64,000 nucleotides of DNA from Paraflavisolibacter caeni (GCF_025628885.1 NZ_JAOTIF010000004.1:1-64000); one strand, 5' to 3'. Numbered from the stretch's first letter, positions 11,998 through 21,085 are shown. Notes: a model not told the origin generated them from the sequence alone. Numbers and translations are program-made.

Positions 11998-13286
11998 GAT
12001 TCTTTATTCAGCAATCCCAAATTGTCGAACAGCCAAAATATCAACGAAAGCACCACACCGACTATTGCAGCAAGCGCCATTCCTTTCAATTCAACGGTTC
12101 CAATTTGGATGCCTGCGCCGCTGATGCCCGCAACGAAAGTGAGCGCGCCAAGCACCATATTGCGGTTGCGACTGAAATCAACTTTTTGTTCAACATACAT
12201 TCTAAAACCCTGAACGGCTATTACGCCATACAACAACATGGTGATGCCGCCCATAACCGGCGTAGGAATGGTTGAAATAGCTGCTGACACTTTGCCAATC
12301 ATGGAAAACGCAATGGCCAGTAGAGCCGCGCCGCCAATAACCCAAACGGAATACACACGGGTAATAGCCATTACCCCGATGTTCTCGCCATAAGTTGTAT
12401 TGGGCGGAGAACCCACTAAACCCGATACAATATTGCTAATTCCGTCGCCCAGTAAGGACCGATGCAATCCGGGCTTTTTCATCAGGTCGTTTTCGGTAAT
12501 CTTTCCTGTTACAATCAAGTGACTGATATGTTCCGCCAGCACTACAATGCAGGCAGGAGCAATGATCACAATTGCATTCAAATCAAAAACAGGCGCGCCG
12601 AATTTCGGCAATGCAAACCAGGCAGCTTCGCTGATTTTGGCGGTATCCACCATGTTCATGCCCAGCGCAAGAAGATAACCTGCAATCACGGCGGTAAGAA
12701 TAGGGATCACTTTCATAAAACCTCTGAACATGACAATACCGATAATGCCCACAGCTAACGTAAACATGGATACAATCAACGTATTGGTATCAGGCGTAAA
12801 GGCGGCAACCACCTTTCCTGCATCGGTTGGCCAGGGAGCCAAACCTGCTTGCCGGACAGCAACGGGTGCCAGTTCCAAACCGATAATGGCCACCACGGCA
12901 CCCATTACGGCAGGCGGCATCACTACATCAATCCAACGAATGCCCCACAGCTTTACAACAAAAGATATCAGCACAAAAAATATCCCGAAAAAGATAAATC
13001 CTGATTGGGCATGGGCAAGTCCGCCGCCCGAACTGATGATTAAACTTGCCGGCGCGATAAATGCGAAACTTGAACCCAGGTAGGCGGGAATGCCGCCTCT
13101 TGTAACCAGGATATAAATCAGTGTGCCGATTCCATTCATCAACAATGCAATCGCGGGGTCAACACCTATCAGTATCGGAACCAGAATGGTTGCTCCGAAC
13201 ATTGCAGTGAGGTGTTGAAAACTTAGCGGTAAACTTTCTAAAAGCGGTAGTTTTTCATTAATACCGATAACTCGTTTTGTTGCCAT
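11994..13286 (-). CDS. uraA: Uracil-xanthine permease (NCS2 family)
   Basis: This 430-residue inner-membrane nucleobase transporter has about 14 hydrophobic segments. Signatures include LPLSFQHLTAMFGATILVP near the N-terminus, the pore-lining GIPAYLGSSFAFIAP (about 66-80), and the substrate-site region EHISHLIVTGKITEND with GDGISNIVSGLVGSPPNTTYGENIG. The last of these is diagnostic of UraA/PyrP-type uracil:H+ symporters. Length and start match the family. No pyrimidine biosynthesis gene is next to it. The transposase scrap touches its stop codon but leaves the protein intact. Confidence 0.93.
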   Translation of the reverse strand: MATKRVIGINEKLPLLESLPLSFQHLTAMFGATILVPILIGVDPAIALLMNGIGTLIYILVTRGGIPAYLGSSFAFIAPASLIISSGGGLAHAQSGFIFFGIFFVLISFVVKLWGIRWIDVVMPPAVMGAVVAIIGLELAPVAVRQAGLAPWPTDAGKVVAAFTPDTNTLIVSMFTLAVGIIGIVMFRGFMKVIPILTAVIAGYLLALGMNMVDTAKISEAAWFALPKFGAPVFDLNAIVIIAPACIVVLAEHISHLIVTGKITENDLMKKPGLHRSLLGDGISNIVSGLVGSPPNTTYGENIGVMAITRVYSVWVIGGAALLAIAFSMIGKVSAAISTIPTPVMGGITMLLYGVIAVQGFRMYVEQKVDFSRNRNMVLGALTFVAGISGAGIQIGTVELKGMALAAIVGVVLSLIFWLFDNLGLLNKES

Positions 13287-13314
13287 TCATAGAGTGTTGA
13301 AAATTAAATAATAA

Positions 13315-13580
13315 AGTGTCCAATATTTTTTCTTTCGTTTATTCATTCACACTAAACACAGGAGGGCCGAATTTGCCGCCAAAGAGCAGAATGCACAAAG
13401 GTAACTGCGGTTCACCAGGTTTTAAGGTCTCTATCGACCGGGTCGGCAAGTAGCGCGTCAAACCCTTGCAATTCCCCGGCCTTCATTCGGGCAGCTACTG
13501 TGTCCTTCTCCAATCTGCCTGGATGTTACAGGGTAGATAATCTACGTCAGTATTGCAGCGATAATTTTAAAAGGGACACT
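13315..13580. repeat. 266-bp segment bounded by short inverted repeats, possible MITE or mobile-element scar
   Basis: AGTGTCC (13315-13321) and its inverse GGACACT (13574-13580) bound a segment that is visibly GC-richer in its middle than both AT-rich flanks. On the minus strand, pieces of reading frame are visible without starts, for example TLKPGEPQLPLCILLFGG running to a stop, and RMKAGELQGFDALLADP in another frame. This suggests decayed coding DNA. Seven-base inverted ends are weak evidence and no clear target-site duplication is visible. Confidence 0.3.
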
Positions 13581-13605
13581 ATTAAGATATAACTTATTGT
13601 TCTTT

Positions 13606-13719
13606 ATGAATAAGAAAAACTCTGTTGTAATAACTTTACTGGTAGCCTTAACTTTTACAATTACAAATATTTACTGGCTGTTTCATAAAAACTTAAATCC
13701 GCAACCCTTTAATGATTAA
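13606..13719 (+). CDS. 37-residue predicted single-pass membrane protein upstream of the Nramp-like gene
   Basis: ATG at 13606 opens a frame starting MNKKNSVVITLLVALTFTI, with one hydrophobic span (about residues 7-26) after a basic N-terminus. The tail is HKNLNPQPFND. Its stop overlaps the start of the next micro-ORF (ATG at 13712, TAA at 13717). That micro-ORF ends two bases before the transporter ATG, so all three could be translated from one message. I know no family. A regulatory or leader role for the transporter is inferred from position only. Confidence 0.45.
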   Translation: MNKKNSVVITLLVALTFTITNIYWLFHKNLNPQPFND

Positions 13720-13780
13720 TATAATAACCGGATTATTTCTTTTACTAATAATTGTCGTAGCTATAAGCAATAGAAAATAA
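13712..13780 (+). CDS. 22-residue hydrophobic micro-ORF directly before the Nramp-like gene
   Basis: ATG at 13712 encodes a peptide that is almost only one hydrophobic helix (INIITGLFLLLIIVVAIS) ending in NRK. It overlaps the preceding 37-residue ORF by 8 bp and ends 2 bp before the ATG at 13783. The tight coupling and positive-inside tail resemble known transporter-associated micro-proteins such as KdpF in layout only. No sequence family is recognised. Confidence 0.4.
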   Translation: MINIITGLFLLLIIVVAISNRK

Positions 13781-13782
13781 AA

Positions 13783-15039
13783 ATGAAAGAAAGAAGAACA
13801 ATATCGTTTAAACGTTTCTGGTCTAAACTTGGGCCCGGATTAATTACCGGTGCAAGTGATGATGACCCATCGGGCATTGCAACCTATTCGCAGGCCGGAG
13901 CAAAATTTGGCTTGTCTTTTTTGTGGACGGCTATCCTTACCTATCCGTTAATGATATCTATCCAGAAAATGTGTGCTCGCATTGGACTTGTTACTTCTCT
14001 CGGCTTGACTGGGATTGTCAAAAGAAATTATCCTAAGCCAATATTATGGCTGCTGGTCTTATTTAGTTTTCCAGCAATTACGCTCAACATTGGAGCAGAT
14101 ATTGCCGGGATGGGTGCGGTAGCTAACATGATTGTTCCTCAAATTCCAACTTTTGCCTTTTCTTTTATATTTACTATTGTTATTGTTGTATTGGTTATCT
14201 GGCTACCTTACTACAAAATAGCTTCAACTTTAAAATGGTTATGCCTGGTTTTGTTCTGCTACCTGATAGTTCCGTTTATTTCAAAACCTGGCTTTGTAGA
14301 TGTGATCCTTCATACATTCATTCCACAGTTCAAATTTGATAAAGATTTTCTTTTGGTATTGGTAGGAATTCTTGGAACTACTATTTCACCATATTTATTT
14401 TTTTGGCAAACTGCTATGGAAGTCGAAGAAAAGAATCATCGAAAACTGATAGTTGACAAGACTATTATTCACGATATGGAAGTGGATGTGAATTCCGGCA
14501 TATTCTTTTCAAATCTTGTATTCTACTTTATCATCCTTACAACCGGCTCTGTCTTATTCAATGCAGGTTTGCATAAGATTGATACTGTTGATCAGGCAGC
14601 CCTGGCATTACGGCCACTTACCGGTGAACTTTCTTATACACTGTTTACGATAGGAGTAATCGGTACAGGTTTTCTTGCTGTTCCGGTACTCGCCGGATCA
14701 CTTTCTTATATTATTTCTGAAACATTTAGCTGGCAGGAAGGGCTTGACAAAAAATTTCATGAAGCGCATGGGTTTTATATTGTGCTGATCATCTCGATGG
14801 GTATTGCTCTCCTTATCAATCTTACCGGAGTAAGCCCGGTACAAGCATTAATTTATACAGCGGTTCTGTATGGCATAACAGCACCTGTACTCATTGCCAT
14901 TATACTCCACGTTTGCAATAATAAAGAAGTGATGGGGAGTTATACAAATAGCCGGCTATCCAATTTCATAGGGTTCACAACACTTATTTTGATGACAGCG
15001 GCCGCAGTGTTATTAATTTATTTACAGTTCAAAAATTAA
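13783..15039 (+). CDS. Nramp-family divalent metal transporter, divergent subfamily
   Basis: This 418-residue inner-membrane protein has about 11 hydrophobic segments and the Nramp beginning KLGPGLITGASDDDPSG. Canonical MntH has DPGN in helix 1 and MPHN in helix 6. Here helix 1 reads DPSG and the helix 6 region reads TTISPYLFFWQ, so Ser replaces the metal-selective Met. This departs from Mn/Fe transporters and recalls Nramp-related proteins with altered selectivity, such as Mg-transporting or Al-transporting relatives. It should carry a divalent or trivalent cation, but which one cannot be told from sequence. Two micro-ORFs precede it directly. Confidence 0.85.
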   Translation: MKERRTISFKRFWSKLGPGLITGASDDDPSGIATYSQAGAKFGLSFLWTAILTYPLMISIQKMCARIGLVTSLGLTGIVKRNYPKPILWLLVLFSFPAITLNIGADIAGMGAVANMIVPQIPTFAFSFIFTIVIVVLVIWLPYYKIASTLKWLCLVLFCYLIVPFISKPGFVDVILHTFIPQFKFDKDFLLVLVGILGTTISPYLFFWQTAMEVEEKNHRKLIVDKTIIHDMEVDVNSGIFFSNLVFYFIILTTGSVLFNAGLHKIDTVDQAALALRPLTGELSYTLFTIGVIGTGFLAVPVLAGSLSYIISETFSWQEGLDKKFHEAHGFYIVLIISMGIALLINLTGVSPVQALIYTAVLYGITAPVLIAIILHVCNNKEVMGSYTNSRLSNFIGFTTLILMTAAAVLLIYLQFKN

Positions 15040-15121
15040 ATCATGTTCCAGGCACAAGTGAGTGATAAAGACGTACTTTCTTTCCGCTGGGTTTTAACAT
15101 GCTCTATCAGCAGTGGAACTT

Positions 15122-15280
15122 TTATTGACTGAACCGACACCGGCCTTTGCTTTTGTAGGATTTCGTCAACAGCTTCAGGCACTCTTCACAACAACGAACC
15201 TTTAACTGCCGGGCAGTTTGTAATTCACGTTCCAATGGCTGATCATCCTGCTTTCGTAATTTTATATAGAATTCCGTCAC
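15122..15280 (-). CDS. Possible small Cys-rich protein (52 residues), uncertain
   Basis: A minus-strand frame starting at GTG 15280 reads MTEFYIKLRKQDDQPLERE and ends with a basic, Cys-rich part (RCCEECLKLLTKSYKSKGRC) and a TAA stop. An ATG lies just upstream but in another frame, separated by a run of six T in the plus strand. A one-base indel would join them. The amino-acid pattern looks protein-like but no family is recognised. It fills most of the otherwise empty gap between the transporter and the acyl-CoA synthetase. Confidence 0.25.
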   Translation of the reverse strand: MTEFYIKLRKQDDQPLERELQTARQLKVRCCEECLKLLTKSYKSKGRCRFSQ

Positions 15281-15324
15281 CTTTTTTCTTCCATTTTATT
15301 AACCTTAAGTAACTTTTGCCATCC

Positions 15325-17238
15325 ATGAACTATAAAGAGTTTTATCAATACAGCATTGATGAGAAAGAAAAATTCTGGGCAGAGCAGGCACGCATGCTTA
15401 AATGGTTTAAAGAGCCTTTAAACATTTTAAGTAAAAATGAAAAAGGTTTTTATCGCTGGTTTTCTGATGGTGAAATGAATACTTGTTATCTGTGTCTTGA
15501 TTTCCAAATAGAACAGGGGAGAGGTGAGCAAACAGCATTGATATACGACTCCCCAGTTACTGGTATAATAAAAAAATACACTTACTCAGAATTACAAAAT
15601 GCAGTTGCGAAATTTGCTGGTGGCCTAAATAGTCTTGGAATTACCAAAGGCGATACAGTGGTAATATATATGCCTGTAATACCCGAGGCCGCAATTGCCA
15701 TGCTGGCATGTGCAAGGATCGGGGCCATTCATTCTGTTGTATTTGGAGGTTTTGCCCCGCGTGAATTAAGTATTCGCATTGATGATGCCCAGCCTAAAGT
15801 GATCATCTCTGCATCATTCGGAATTGAGATTGACAAGGTGATCCCATACAAACCACTTGTTGATGAGGCAATCAAACAGGCACAACATAAACCTGCTTAT
15901 AAAATTTATTTCCAGCGCCACCCGGACTATGATGTTTTAAACGGGAAAGATGAACTTGATTTTACAAATGTGCTGGAGAGTGGTATTGCAGCCAATTATG
16001 TTCCATTACTATCAACTGATCCTTTATATATTCTTTATACTTCAGGCACCACTGGAAAGCCAAAAGGCATAATAAGGGATAATGGGGGCCATGCTACTGC
16101 TCTAAAATTCAGCATGACCTATTTCTATAATATTGATCCCGGTGATGTGTTCTGGGCAGCGAGTGATATAGGTTGGGCTGTAGGTCACTCCTATATGATA
16201 TATGCTCCGCTGCTTCAGGGGTGCACCAGCATTATGTATGAAGGTAAACCTGTGAAAACACCTGATGCCGGTGCCTTCTGGCGTGTGATAGAACAACATA
16301 AAGTAAGAAGTCTATTTACGGCTCCCACTGCCATTCGTGCCATAAAGAAAGAAGATCCCCAGGGAAAATTATTGAAGCTTTATGATCTCAGCCATTTTGA
16401 TACGTTGTTTCTTGCGGGCGAACGTTGTGATCCGCCCACTTATTACTGGATGAAAGACTTGTTGCAGCGCCCTGTAATTGACCACTGGTGGCAAACGGAA
16501 AGCGGATGGCCTATGCTGGGCATCATGACAGGCATTGAACAATTGCCAGCCAAAGCCGGTTCAGCAGGAATGCCTGTTTGCGGATTCGATGTACAAATTC
16601 TTTCTGAAGACGGTCATCAAGTGGAAGAAAACCGAGAAGGAACGGTGGTAGTAAAATTACCGATGCCTCCAGGTTGTTTACTCACACTATGGAATAATGA
16701 TGAACGATTCATAAAGGGATACCTCGAGCGTTTTCCTGGTTATTATTTAACGGGTGATGGTGGTCATAAAGACCCTGATGGATATTTCTCCATCATGGGT
16801 CGCATTGATGATGTGATCAATGTTTCAGGTCATCGCTTAAGCACGGGAGCAATGGAAGAACTGGTAGCCATGCATGCTTCTGTGGCCGAATGTGCTGTAG
16901 TAGGAATTGCGGATGAGTTACGGGGGCAACGTCCTGTTGCATTGGTTTTACTAAAGGATGGCACAACCATAGAAGAAAAAAAGCTGGAAGAAGAACTCGT
17001 AAGTATAATCAAGGAAAGAATTGGTGCACTCGCTTGTTTTAAAAATGCAGCCATCGTAAAAAGATTACCCAAAACACGTTCCGGCAAAATTCTTCGTAAA
17101 ATCATCTGCAATATTGCAGACGGTGTTGAATACGCAGTACCTTCTACAATCGATGATCCGCTAATTCTTACCGAGATATCAGAAAAATTAAAAGAGCGCA
17201 AAATTGGTCTGGCATTTCAGCAGGATAGTAGTGCTTAA
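15325..17238 (+). CDS. prpE: Propionyl-CoA synthetase / acyl-CoA ligase (PrpE-like)
   Basis: This 637-residue AMP-forming acyl-CoA synthetase activates a short-chain acid, most likely propionate, with ATP and CoA. The N-terminus NYKEFYQYSIDEKEKFWAEQ is the acetyl/propionyl-CoA synthetase cap. The P-loop-like motif YTSGTTGKPKG is near residue 240 and the motif HWWQTESGWP near 395. YYLTGDGGHKDPDG and the acylatable Lys in LPKTRSGKILRK complete the adenylating fold. The ATG at 15325 is preferred over an in-frame TTG nine bases upstream. No methylcitrate or methylmalonyl genes adjoin it. Acetate cannot be excluded as a substrate. Confidence 0.85.
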   Translation: MNYKEFYQYSIDEKEKFWAEQARMLKWFKEPLNILSKNEKGFYRWFSDGEMNTCYLCLDFQIEQGRGEQTALIYDSPVTGIIKKYTYSELQNAVAKFAGGLNSLGITKGDTVVIYMPVIPEAAIAMLACARIGAIHSVVFGGFAPRELSIRIDDAQPKVIISASFGIEIDKVIPYKPLVDEAIKQAQHKPAYKIYFQRHPDYDVLNGKDELDFTNVLESGIAANYVPLLSTDPLYILYTSGTTGKPKGIIRDNGGHATALKFSMTYFYNIDPGDVFWAASDIGWAVGHSYMIYAPLLQGCTSIMYEGKPVKTPDAGAFWRVIEQHKVRSLFTAPTAIRAIKKEDPQGKLLKLYDLSHFDTLFLAGERCDPPTYYWMKDLLQRPVIDHWWQTESGWPMLGIMTGIEQLPAKAGSAGMPVCGFDVQILSEDGHQVEENREGTVVVKLPMPPGCLLTLWNNDERFIKGYLERFPGYYLTGDGGHKDPDGYFSIMGRIDDVINVSGHRLSTGAMEELVAMHASVAECAVVGIADELRGQRPVALVLLKDGTTIEEKKLEEELVSIIKERIGALACFKNAAIVKRLPKTRSGKILRKIICNIADGVEYAVPSTIDDPLILTEISEKLKERKIGLAFQQDSSA

Positions 17239-17260
17239 AAGGCCGGAGGCTTCCTGTCAC

Positions 17261-19729
17261 CTACTCAGTATGTATAGAGGCAACAGGGTTAGCTAGTGCT
17301 GCACTCACGCTTTGTATACTACTAGTGATCAAAGCAATAAACAGTAACAGTAATGGCGGCAATACAAACATTACCCAGTTTAGCTTAATATGAAATGCAT
17401 AATTCTGAAGCCATATGTTCGATACAAAATAAAAAATAGGAATGGCGATGACAGAAGCAATGAGCACCAGTTTTACAAAGTCTTTTGAAAGTAAAACCAA
17501 TATGCTATAAACAGAAGCTCCAAGCACTTTGCGTATGCCTATTTCTTTTATGCGCAGTCTGCTTACAAAACTGCTCAAACCCAAAAGGCCAAGACAAGCA
17601 ACAAAAATTGCGAGTATGGTGAACAAACTAAACACCTTCCCAAACCGCTGATCTCCCTGGTATTGCATGTTGAAAAAATCATCTAAAAAAAAGTACTCAA
17701 AAACATTGGCTGTAAAAATGCCTTTATATACAGCTTCAATAGAAGCAATATTCTGAGACAGATTTTTTGTTTCCACACGAATAGATATATAATTCCAATT
17801 GTTCCCGGATGGACGGAGATAAATGATCGGGTCGTAAACTTCCTTCAAAGATCTTTGATGATAGTTTTTTACCACACCAACTATTTCTCCCTTGTTCTCT
17901 CCATTTCCATAGCTGAATATAACGGGCTGATGGATGGCTGCTTCATTACTTTCAAAGCCTAGAGCCCTAACCACTTCTTCATTCACCATAATTTTGGGAT
18001 ATTGTGTTGGCGCAAAAAAGCTGGCAGTATCGGTTGGCAAAAATTTTCTGCCTGCGATCAGGTTCATTTCATAAGTGTCCAAAAAGTTTTCATCTGTTTC
18101 CTGGATAAATGTAATGAAGTTATGGGTCTTGTCGACACTGGCTTTTCTGATCGAATTCCTGCCAATAATTAATTTGCCTGGAATTTCAGAAGAACCACTT
18201 ACCCCGGTTACAGACGGATTTTTAAGCAACTCATTTTTTAGGGCCACAATCCTGGAGCCAAAGGATGAGTCTGAACTAACAGGTGCCTTGACTACTACTA
18301 TTTGATCTTTATTATAACCCAATTGCTGGCTTCGCATAAAGGATAATTGTTTATATACGACAATAGTTCCAGCTATGAGAAGAACAGACAAAATAAACTG
18401 GAGAGTCACCAGCGCTTTTCTTAAAAAAATCCCTTTTACTGATTGAGAAAACTTTCCTTTTAACACTAGGGCAGGTTTATAACGAACCAGGACAAATGCA
18501 GGATAAGCGCCTACAAGAAATGCTCCTGTAATAAACAAGGCTACAACGATGGCCCAGAACTTTGGTTGTTGTAATAATCCAGACGAGATAAACTCTTGGC
18601 TTATATTTTTACCTATGAAATTGCTGAAAAAAGGAAAACAGCATAATACAATGAGGGCTGCTATAAAAATGGCCATCAGGTTAAGGATAAAAGACTCAGA
18701 AATAAACTGTGTAATTAATTGTGCTTGTGATGCGCCTATTACCTTTCGCAACCCTACTTCTTTTACACGTTCCATTGATTTTGCTGTTGACAGATTAACA
18801 TAATTGATCCAACCAACTAAGAGAATCAAGACGCCAATGATGGAAAGGAAATAAATGTCTTTTTCACTACCATTGGATTCTGCCTCTTTCATGAGGTGTG
18901 ACTTGAGATGTATATCAGTAACCTTTTGTAAGTGCAACTGGCAACCAAAATTTAACTGCGCCATCGTTGGCCCCAGGTATTTATTGACAAAGGCAGGAAG
19001 TTTTGTTTCCAGTTTTCTTATATCAACACCGGGTTTTAATAAAACATAGTTATAGTATTCAGGCCAGGTCCAGTTATCATAACCGAAGTTCTCTCCCAAT
19101 GTTTTAAAAGAAACAAGCATATTGAATTTGATATGGGAATTTTCAGGGACTTCTTTTATAATACCAGTTACTTTAAGAGGTAACTGTTGGTTGATAAATA
19201 GTGTTTTGCCTATAGGATTTTCGTTTCCAAAATATTTTGCGGCGGTGTTTTGGGATATAACTACTGTGTTCCCATCTGACAGCGCAGTTTTATGGTTACC
19301 TGTGATAAGCGGAAAGGAAAACAGTCTAAGAAAGGAGTCGTCAACAATGAGAATTTTATCTTCATTGAAAGTAACAGGATTTGCTTTATTGTTTGTGTAC
19401 GATACAACTACACCGCCGAACAAGGAAGTATTTACTGCCCTGGTAAAATCAATCACCTCCGGAAAATTATTCTTCATAGCAGGCCCTACTGCCGGATGGT
19501 TAGAGGCCATAGGGGGTAGGTTGGAAAAGCTCCCTGAGTAGCTGATAGTAACTCTATATAAGTTGGCTGCATTCTTATGAAAACGGTCATAGCTCGATTC
19601 GAAGTTTACATAAAGAAAGACAAAAAAACATGCGGCCATTCCTATGGCAAGCCCAAGTATATTTACTGCCGAAAAAACTTTGTTTTTCAACAGGTTGCGC
19701 ACAGCAATAGTGAGATAATTTCTAAACAT
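17261..19729 (-). CDS. ABC transporter permease, MacB/FtsX type
   Basis: This 822-residue inner-membrane protein has the Bacteroidota double-FtsX layout. A first membrane helix lies at about 18-40 (NILGLAIGMAACFFVFLYV), followed by a large periplasmic MacB_PCD domain and FtsX three-helix bundles at about 285-420 and 690-810. The conserved cytoplasmic loops are VKEVGLRKVIGASQAQL and IKEIGIRKVLGASV. Such permeases work with a separate ATPase in efflux or mechanotransmission, often under stress control. No ATPase gene is adjacent, so the partner must be elsewhere. It is convergent with the acyl-CoA ligase across 22 bp. Confidence 0.92.
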   Translation of the reverse strand: MFRNYLTIAVRNLLKNKVFSAVNILGLAIGMAACFFVFLYVNFESSYDRFHKNAANLYRVTISYSGSFSNLPPMASNHPAVGPAMKNNFPEVIDFTRAVNTSLFGGVVVSYTNNKANPVTFNEDKILIVDDSFLRLFSFPLITGNHKTALSDGNTVVISQNTAAKYFGNENPIGKTLFINQQLPLKVTGIIKEVPENSHIKFNMLVSFKTLGENFGYDNWTWPEYYNYVLLKPGVDIRKLETKLPAFVNKYLGPTMAQLNFGCQLHLQKVTDIHLKSHLMKEAESNGSEKDIYFLSIIGVLILLVGWINYVNLSTAKSMERVKEVGLRKVIGASQAQLITQFISESFILNLMAIFIAALIVLCCFPFFSNFIGKNISQEFISSGLLQQPKFWAIVVALFITGAFLVGAYPAFVLVRYKPALVLKGKFSQSVKGIFLRKALVTLQFILSVLLIAGTIVVYKQLSFMRSQQLGYNKDQIVVVKAPVSSDSSFGSRIVALKNELLKNPSVTGVSGSSEIPGKLIIGRNSIRKASVDKTHNFITFIQETDENFLDTYEMNLIAGRKFLPTDTASFFAPTQYPKIMVNEEVVRALGFESNEAAIHQPVIFSYGNGENKGEIVGVVKNYHQRSLKEVYDPIIYLRPSGNNWNYISIRVETKNLSQNIASIEAVYKGIFTANVFEYFFLDDFFNMQYQGDQRFGKVFSLFTILAIFVACLGLLGLSSFVSRLRIKEIGIRKVLGASVYSILVLLSKDFVKLVLIASVIAIPIFYFVSNIWLQNYAFHIKLNWVMFVLPPLLLLFIALITSSIQSVSAALANPVASIHTE

Positions 19730-20089
19730 AAAAGCATGTTTTAAGGCAGTAAAAGAAAGAGCTCAATGAGGTGCAGCTAAAAATCAACAAATGAGATACC
19801 ACCAACTTATCTAGCTGATATTCAGACCTTGTCAAATTGATACCGGTTAAGCACTGTGCGATTTTGATACAGCAACTGTACGGATATTATACATTGTTGA
19901 TATCAGGATGCTACTATTTCGAATTTTCTCTGTGTCTCCTCTTCCCAGCTCTGTGTGTAAAGTTTCCGTTTCCTTTCCCTTCCAACTCAACAGCACTTCA
20001 ATACCATAAATCATCACAATGTATTGTAAACCTACAGCTAAGTGCAAAGTAGCATCCGGTTAGCAAATATTGATAATATGTCCTTTTAT
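19730..20089. other. Intergenic region upstream of the ABC permease
   Basis: This 360-bp gap between two minus-strand genes is AT-rich and should hold the permease promoter. I see no convincing gene, repeat or RNA in it. Overlapping frames on the two strands have no protein-like features. Confidence 0.35.
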
Positions 20090-20470
20090 TTATTCTTGAA
20101 GGATACTCTCTAATATACTTATTTGCTGTTCTAGTGCCTGACCAAGCCCCACTGATTTGTGTCTTGAAAATTGTGGTTCTGTTATGCGAGCCAGGTTTAT
20201 GGCCCGCCTTGCATGTTCTTTTGCTTCAGACGTTTTATTTAAGGAATTACAGACCAAGGATGCCAATTGGTAGAAATAGAACAATTGGTCATTGAGCGTT
20301 AGTTCACTTTCTGGAAAAGCGCTAATGAGTTGGTAGGCTTCTAACGATGCATCTTTACTTGCAAGGTTCAATAAGGCGTCGGCCAATTTTAGTTCAGCCC
20401 TTCTGTATGTCCTATGGATGTAGGGAGTATCAAAGTGGCTGATTACTAACCTGAAATAATGCTCGGCCAT
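20090..20470 (-). pseudogene. Orphan helical-repeat (TPR-like) fragment fused behind truncated doc
   Basis: The frame codes up to 126 residues of amphipathic helices (AELKLADALLNLASKDASLEAY, QLASLVCNSLNKTSEAKEHARRAI), suggestive of tetratricopeptide-like repeats. It begins inside the doc gene, 41 bp before the doc stop, in another frame. Just upstream it is closed by a stop inside sequence that clearly codes for Doc. The simplest reading is that a deletion or insertion joined the 5' part of doc to the 3' part of an unrelated helical-repeat gene. It may still be translated from the ATG at 20470. Function unknown. Confidence 0.45.
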
Positions 20471-20726
20471 TATCCAGTAACAAAAGTCTCATAAGCACAT
20501 AACCTGTCCTTTTATTTCCATCAATAAAGGGGTGCTTATTTATTAAACTTTCTATCAGAGCGGCAGCTTTTTCAATGACTGTAATATACAAATCGCTGCC
20601 TTCAAAGGTTTGAAAGGGTCTTGAAAGAGCTGACATCAAACCTCCTTGATCTCTGATCCCCTTTGTACCACCAAAACTATCTATTAGAATATTGTGAATT
20701 TTTTCAGCCTGAATTAATGTAATCAT
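20430..20726 (-). pseudogene. doc: Truncated Doc-family (Fic fold) toxin
   Basis: The 98 residues match the Doc/Fic fold from the start (MITLIQAEKIHNILIDSFGG, GIRDQGGL, EKAAALIESLINKHPFIDGN). They include a full active motif HPFIDGNKRTG (H65, N71-R73). Doc enzymes phosphorylate EF-Tu and are about 125-130 residues. Here the normal sequence stops after LLLLDNG and is replaced by RALFQVSNQPL and a stop, so the last 30 or so residues are missing. The start overlaps the antitoxin stop by ATGA, a typical toxin-antitoxin junction. The catalytic motif is intact, but a stable fold without the C-terminal helix is doubtful. Confidence 0.75.
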
Positions 20727-20908
20727 TGAGCCAGTCTTGAAAGTAACTCTTTGTCTTCTGAAAGAATTTTATGAAGATGATCCTGGTCCAAATCCTTTAG
20801 ATTCTTTTGTTCCAAGTTCTTCAAAAAAGCTAAAAGCTCCTTCAGTGCAGTATCTGAGAGATGATCTAGCACCCGGTTTATTTCAAGTTTTAACTGATCT
20901 TTTGACAT
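20723..20908 (-). CDS. Probable antitoxin partner of Doc
   Basis: This 61-residue acidic helical protein starts MSKDQLKLEINRVLDHLSD and contains KELLAFLKNLEQKN and a C-terminus HLHKILSEDKELLSRLAQ. It precedes doc with a 4-bp ATGA overlap, the standard order for antitoxin and toxin. The tail likely embraces the toxin, as Phd does. An upstream in-frame ATG at 20995 would add 29 residues but they look non-coding (poly-Phe). The DNA-binding type is not recognised. Confidence 0.65.
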   Translation of the reverse strand: MSKDQLKLEINRVLDHLSDTALKELLAFLKNLEQKNLKDLDQDHLHKILSEDKELLSRLAQ

Positions 20909-21085
20909 AAAAAAGAAAAACAAGTTACTAATTTTATTTTTGAGGATTATAGAATGGTGTATAACAGACCAGATGCCTCCCAAAATATCAGCCATCCCTA
21001 TTCCTTTCCCAGTACATCCGCCTGTTAACTATTTGCATTTAAAGCACCAAATTACTACTTAGCTATAATTATAGACCTCCAATCG

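Noticed and set aside
13315-13580. Possible complete coding gene on the minus strand
   Set aside because: Frames are short, broken and lack starts, so I list the segment only as a possible mobile scar.
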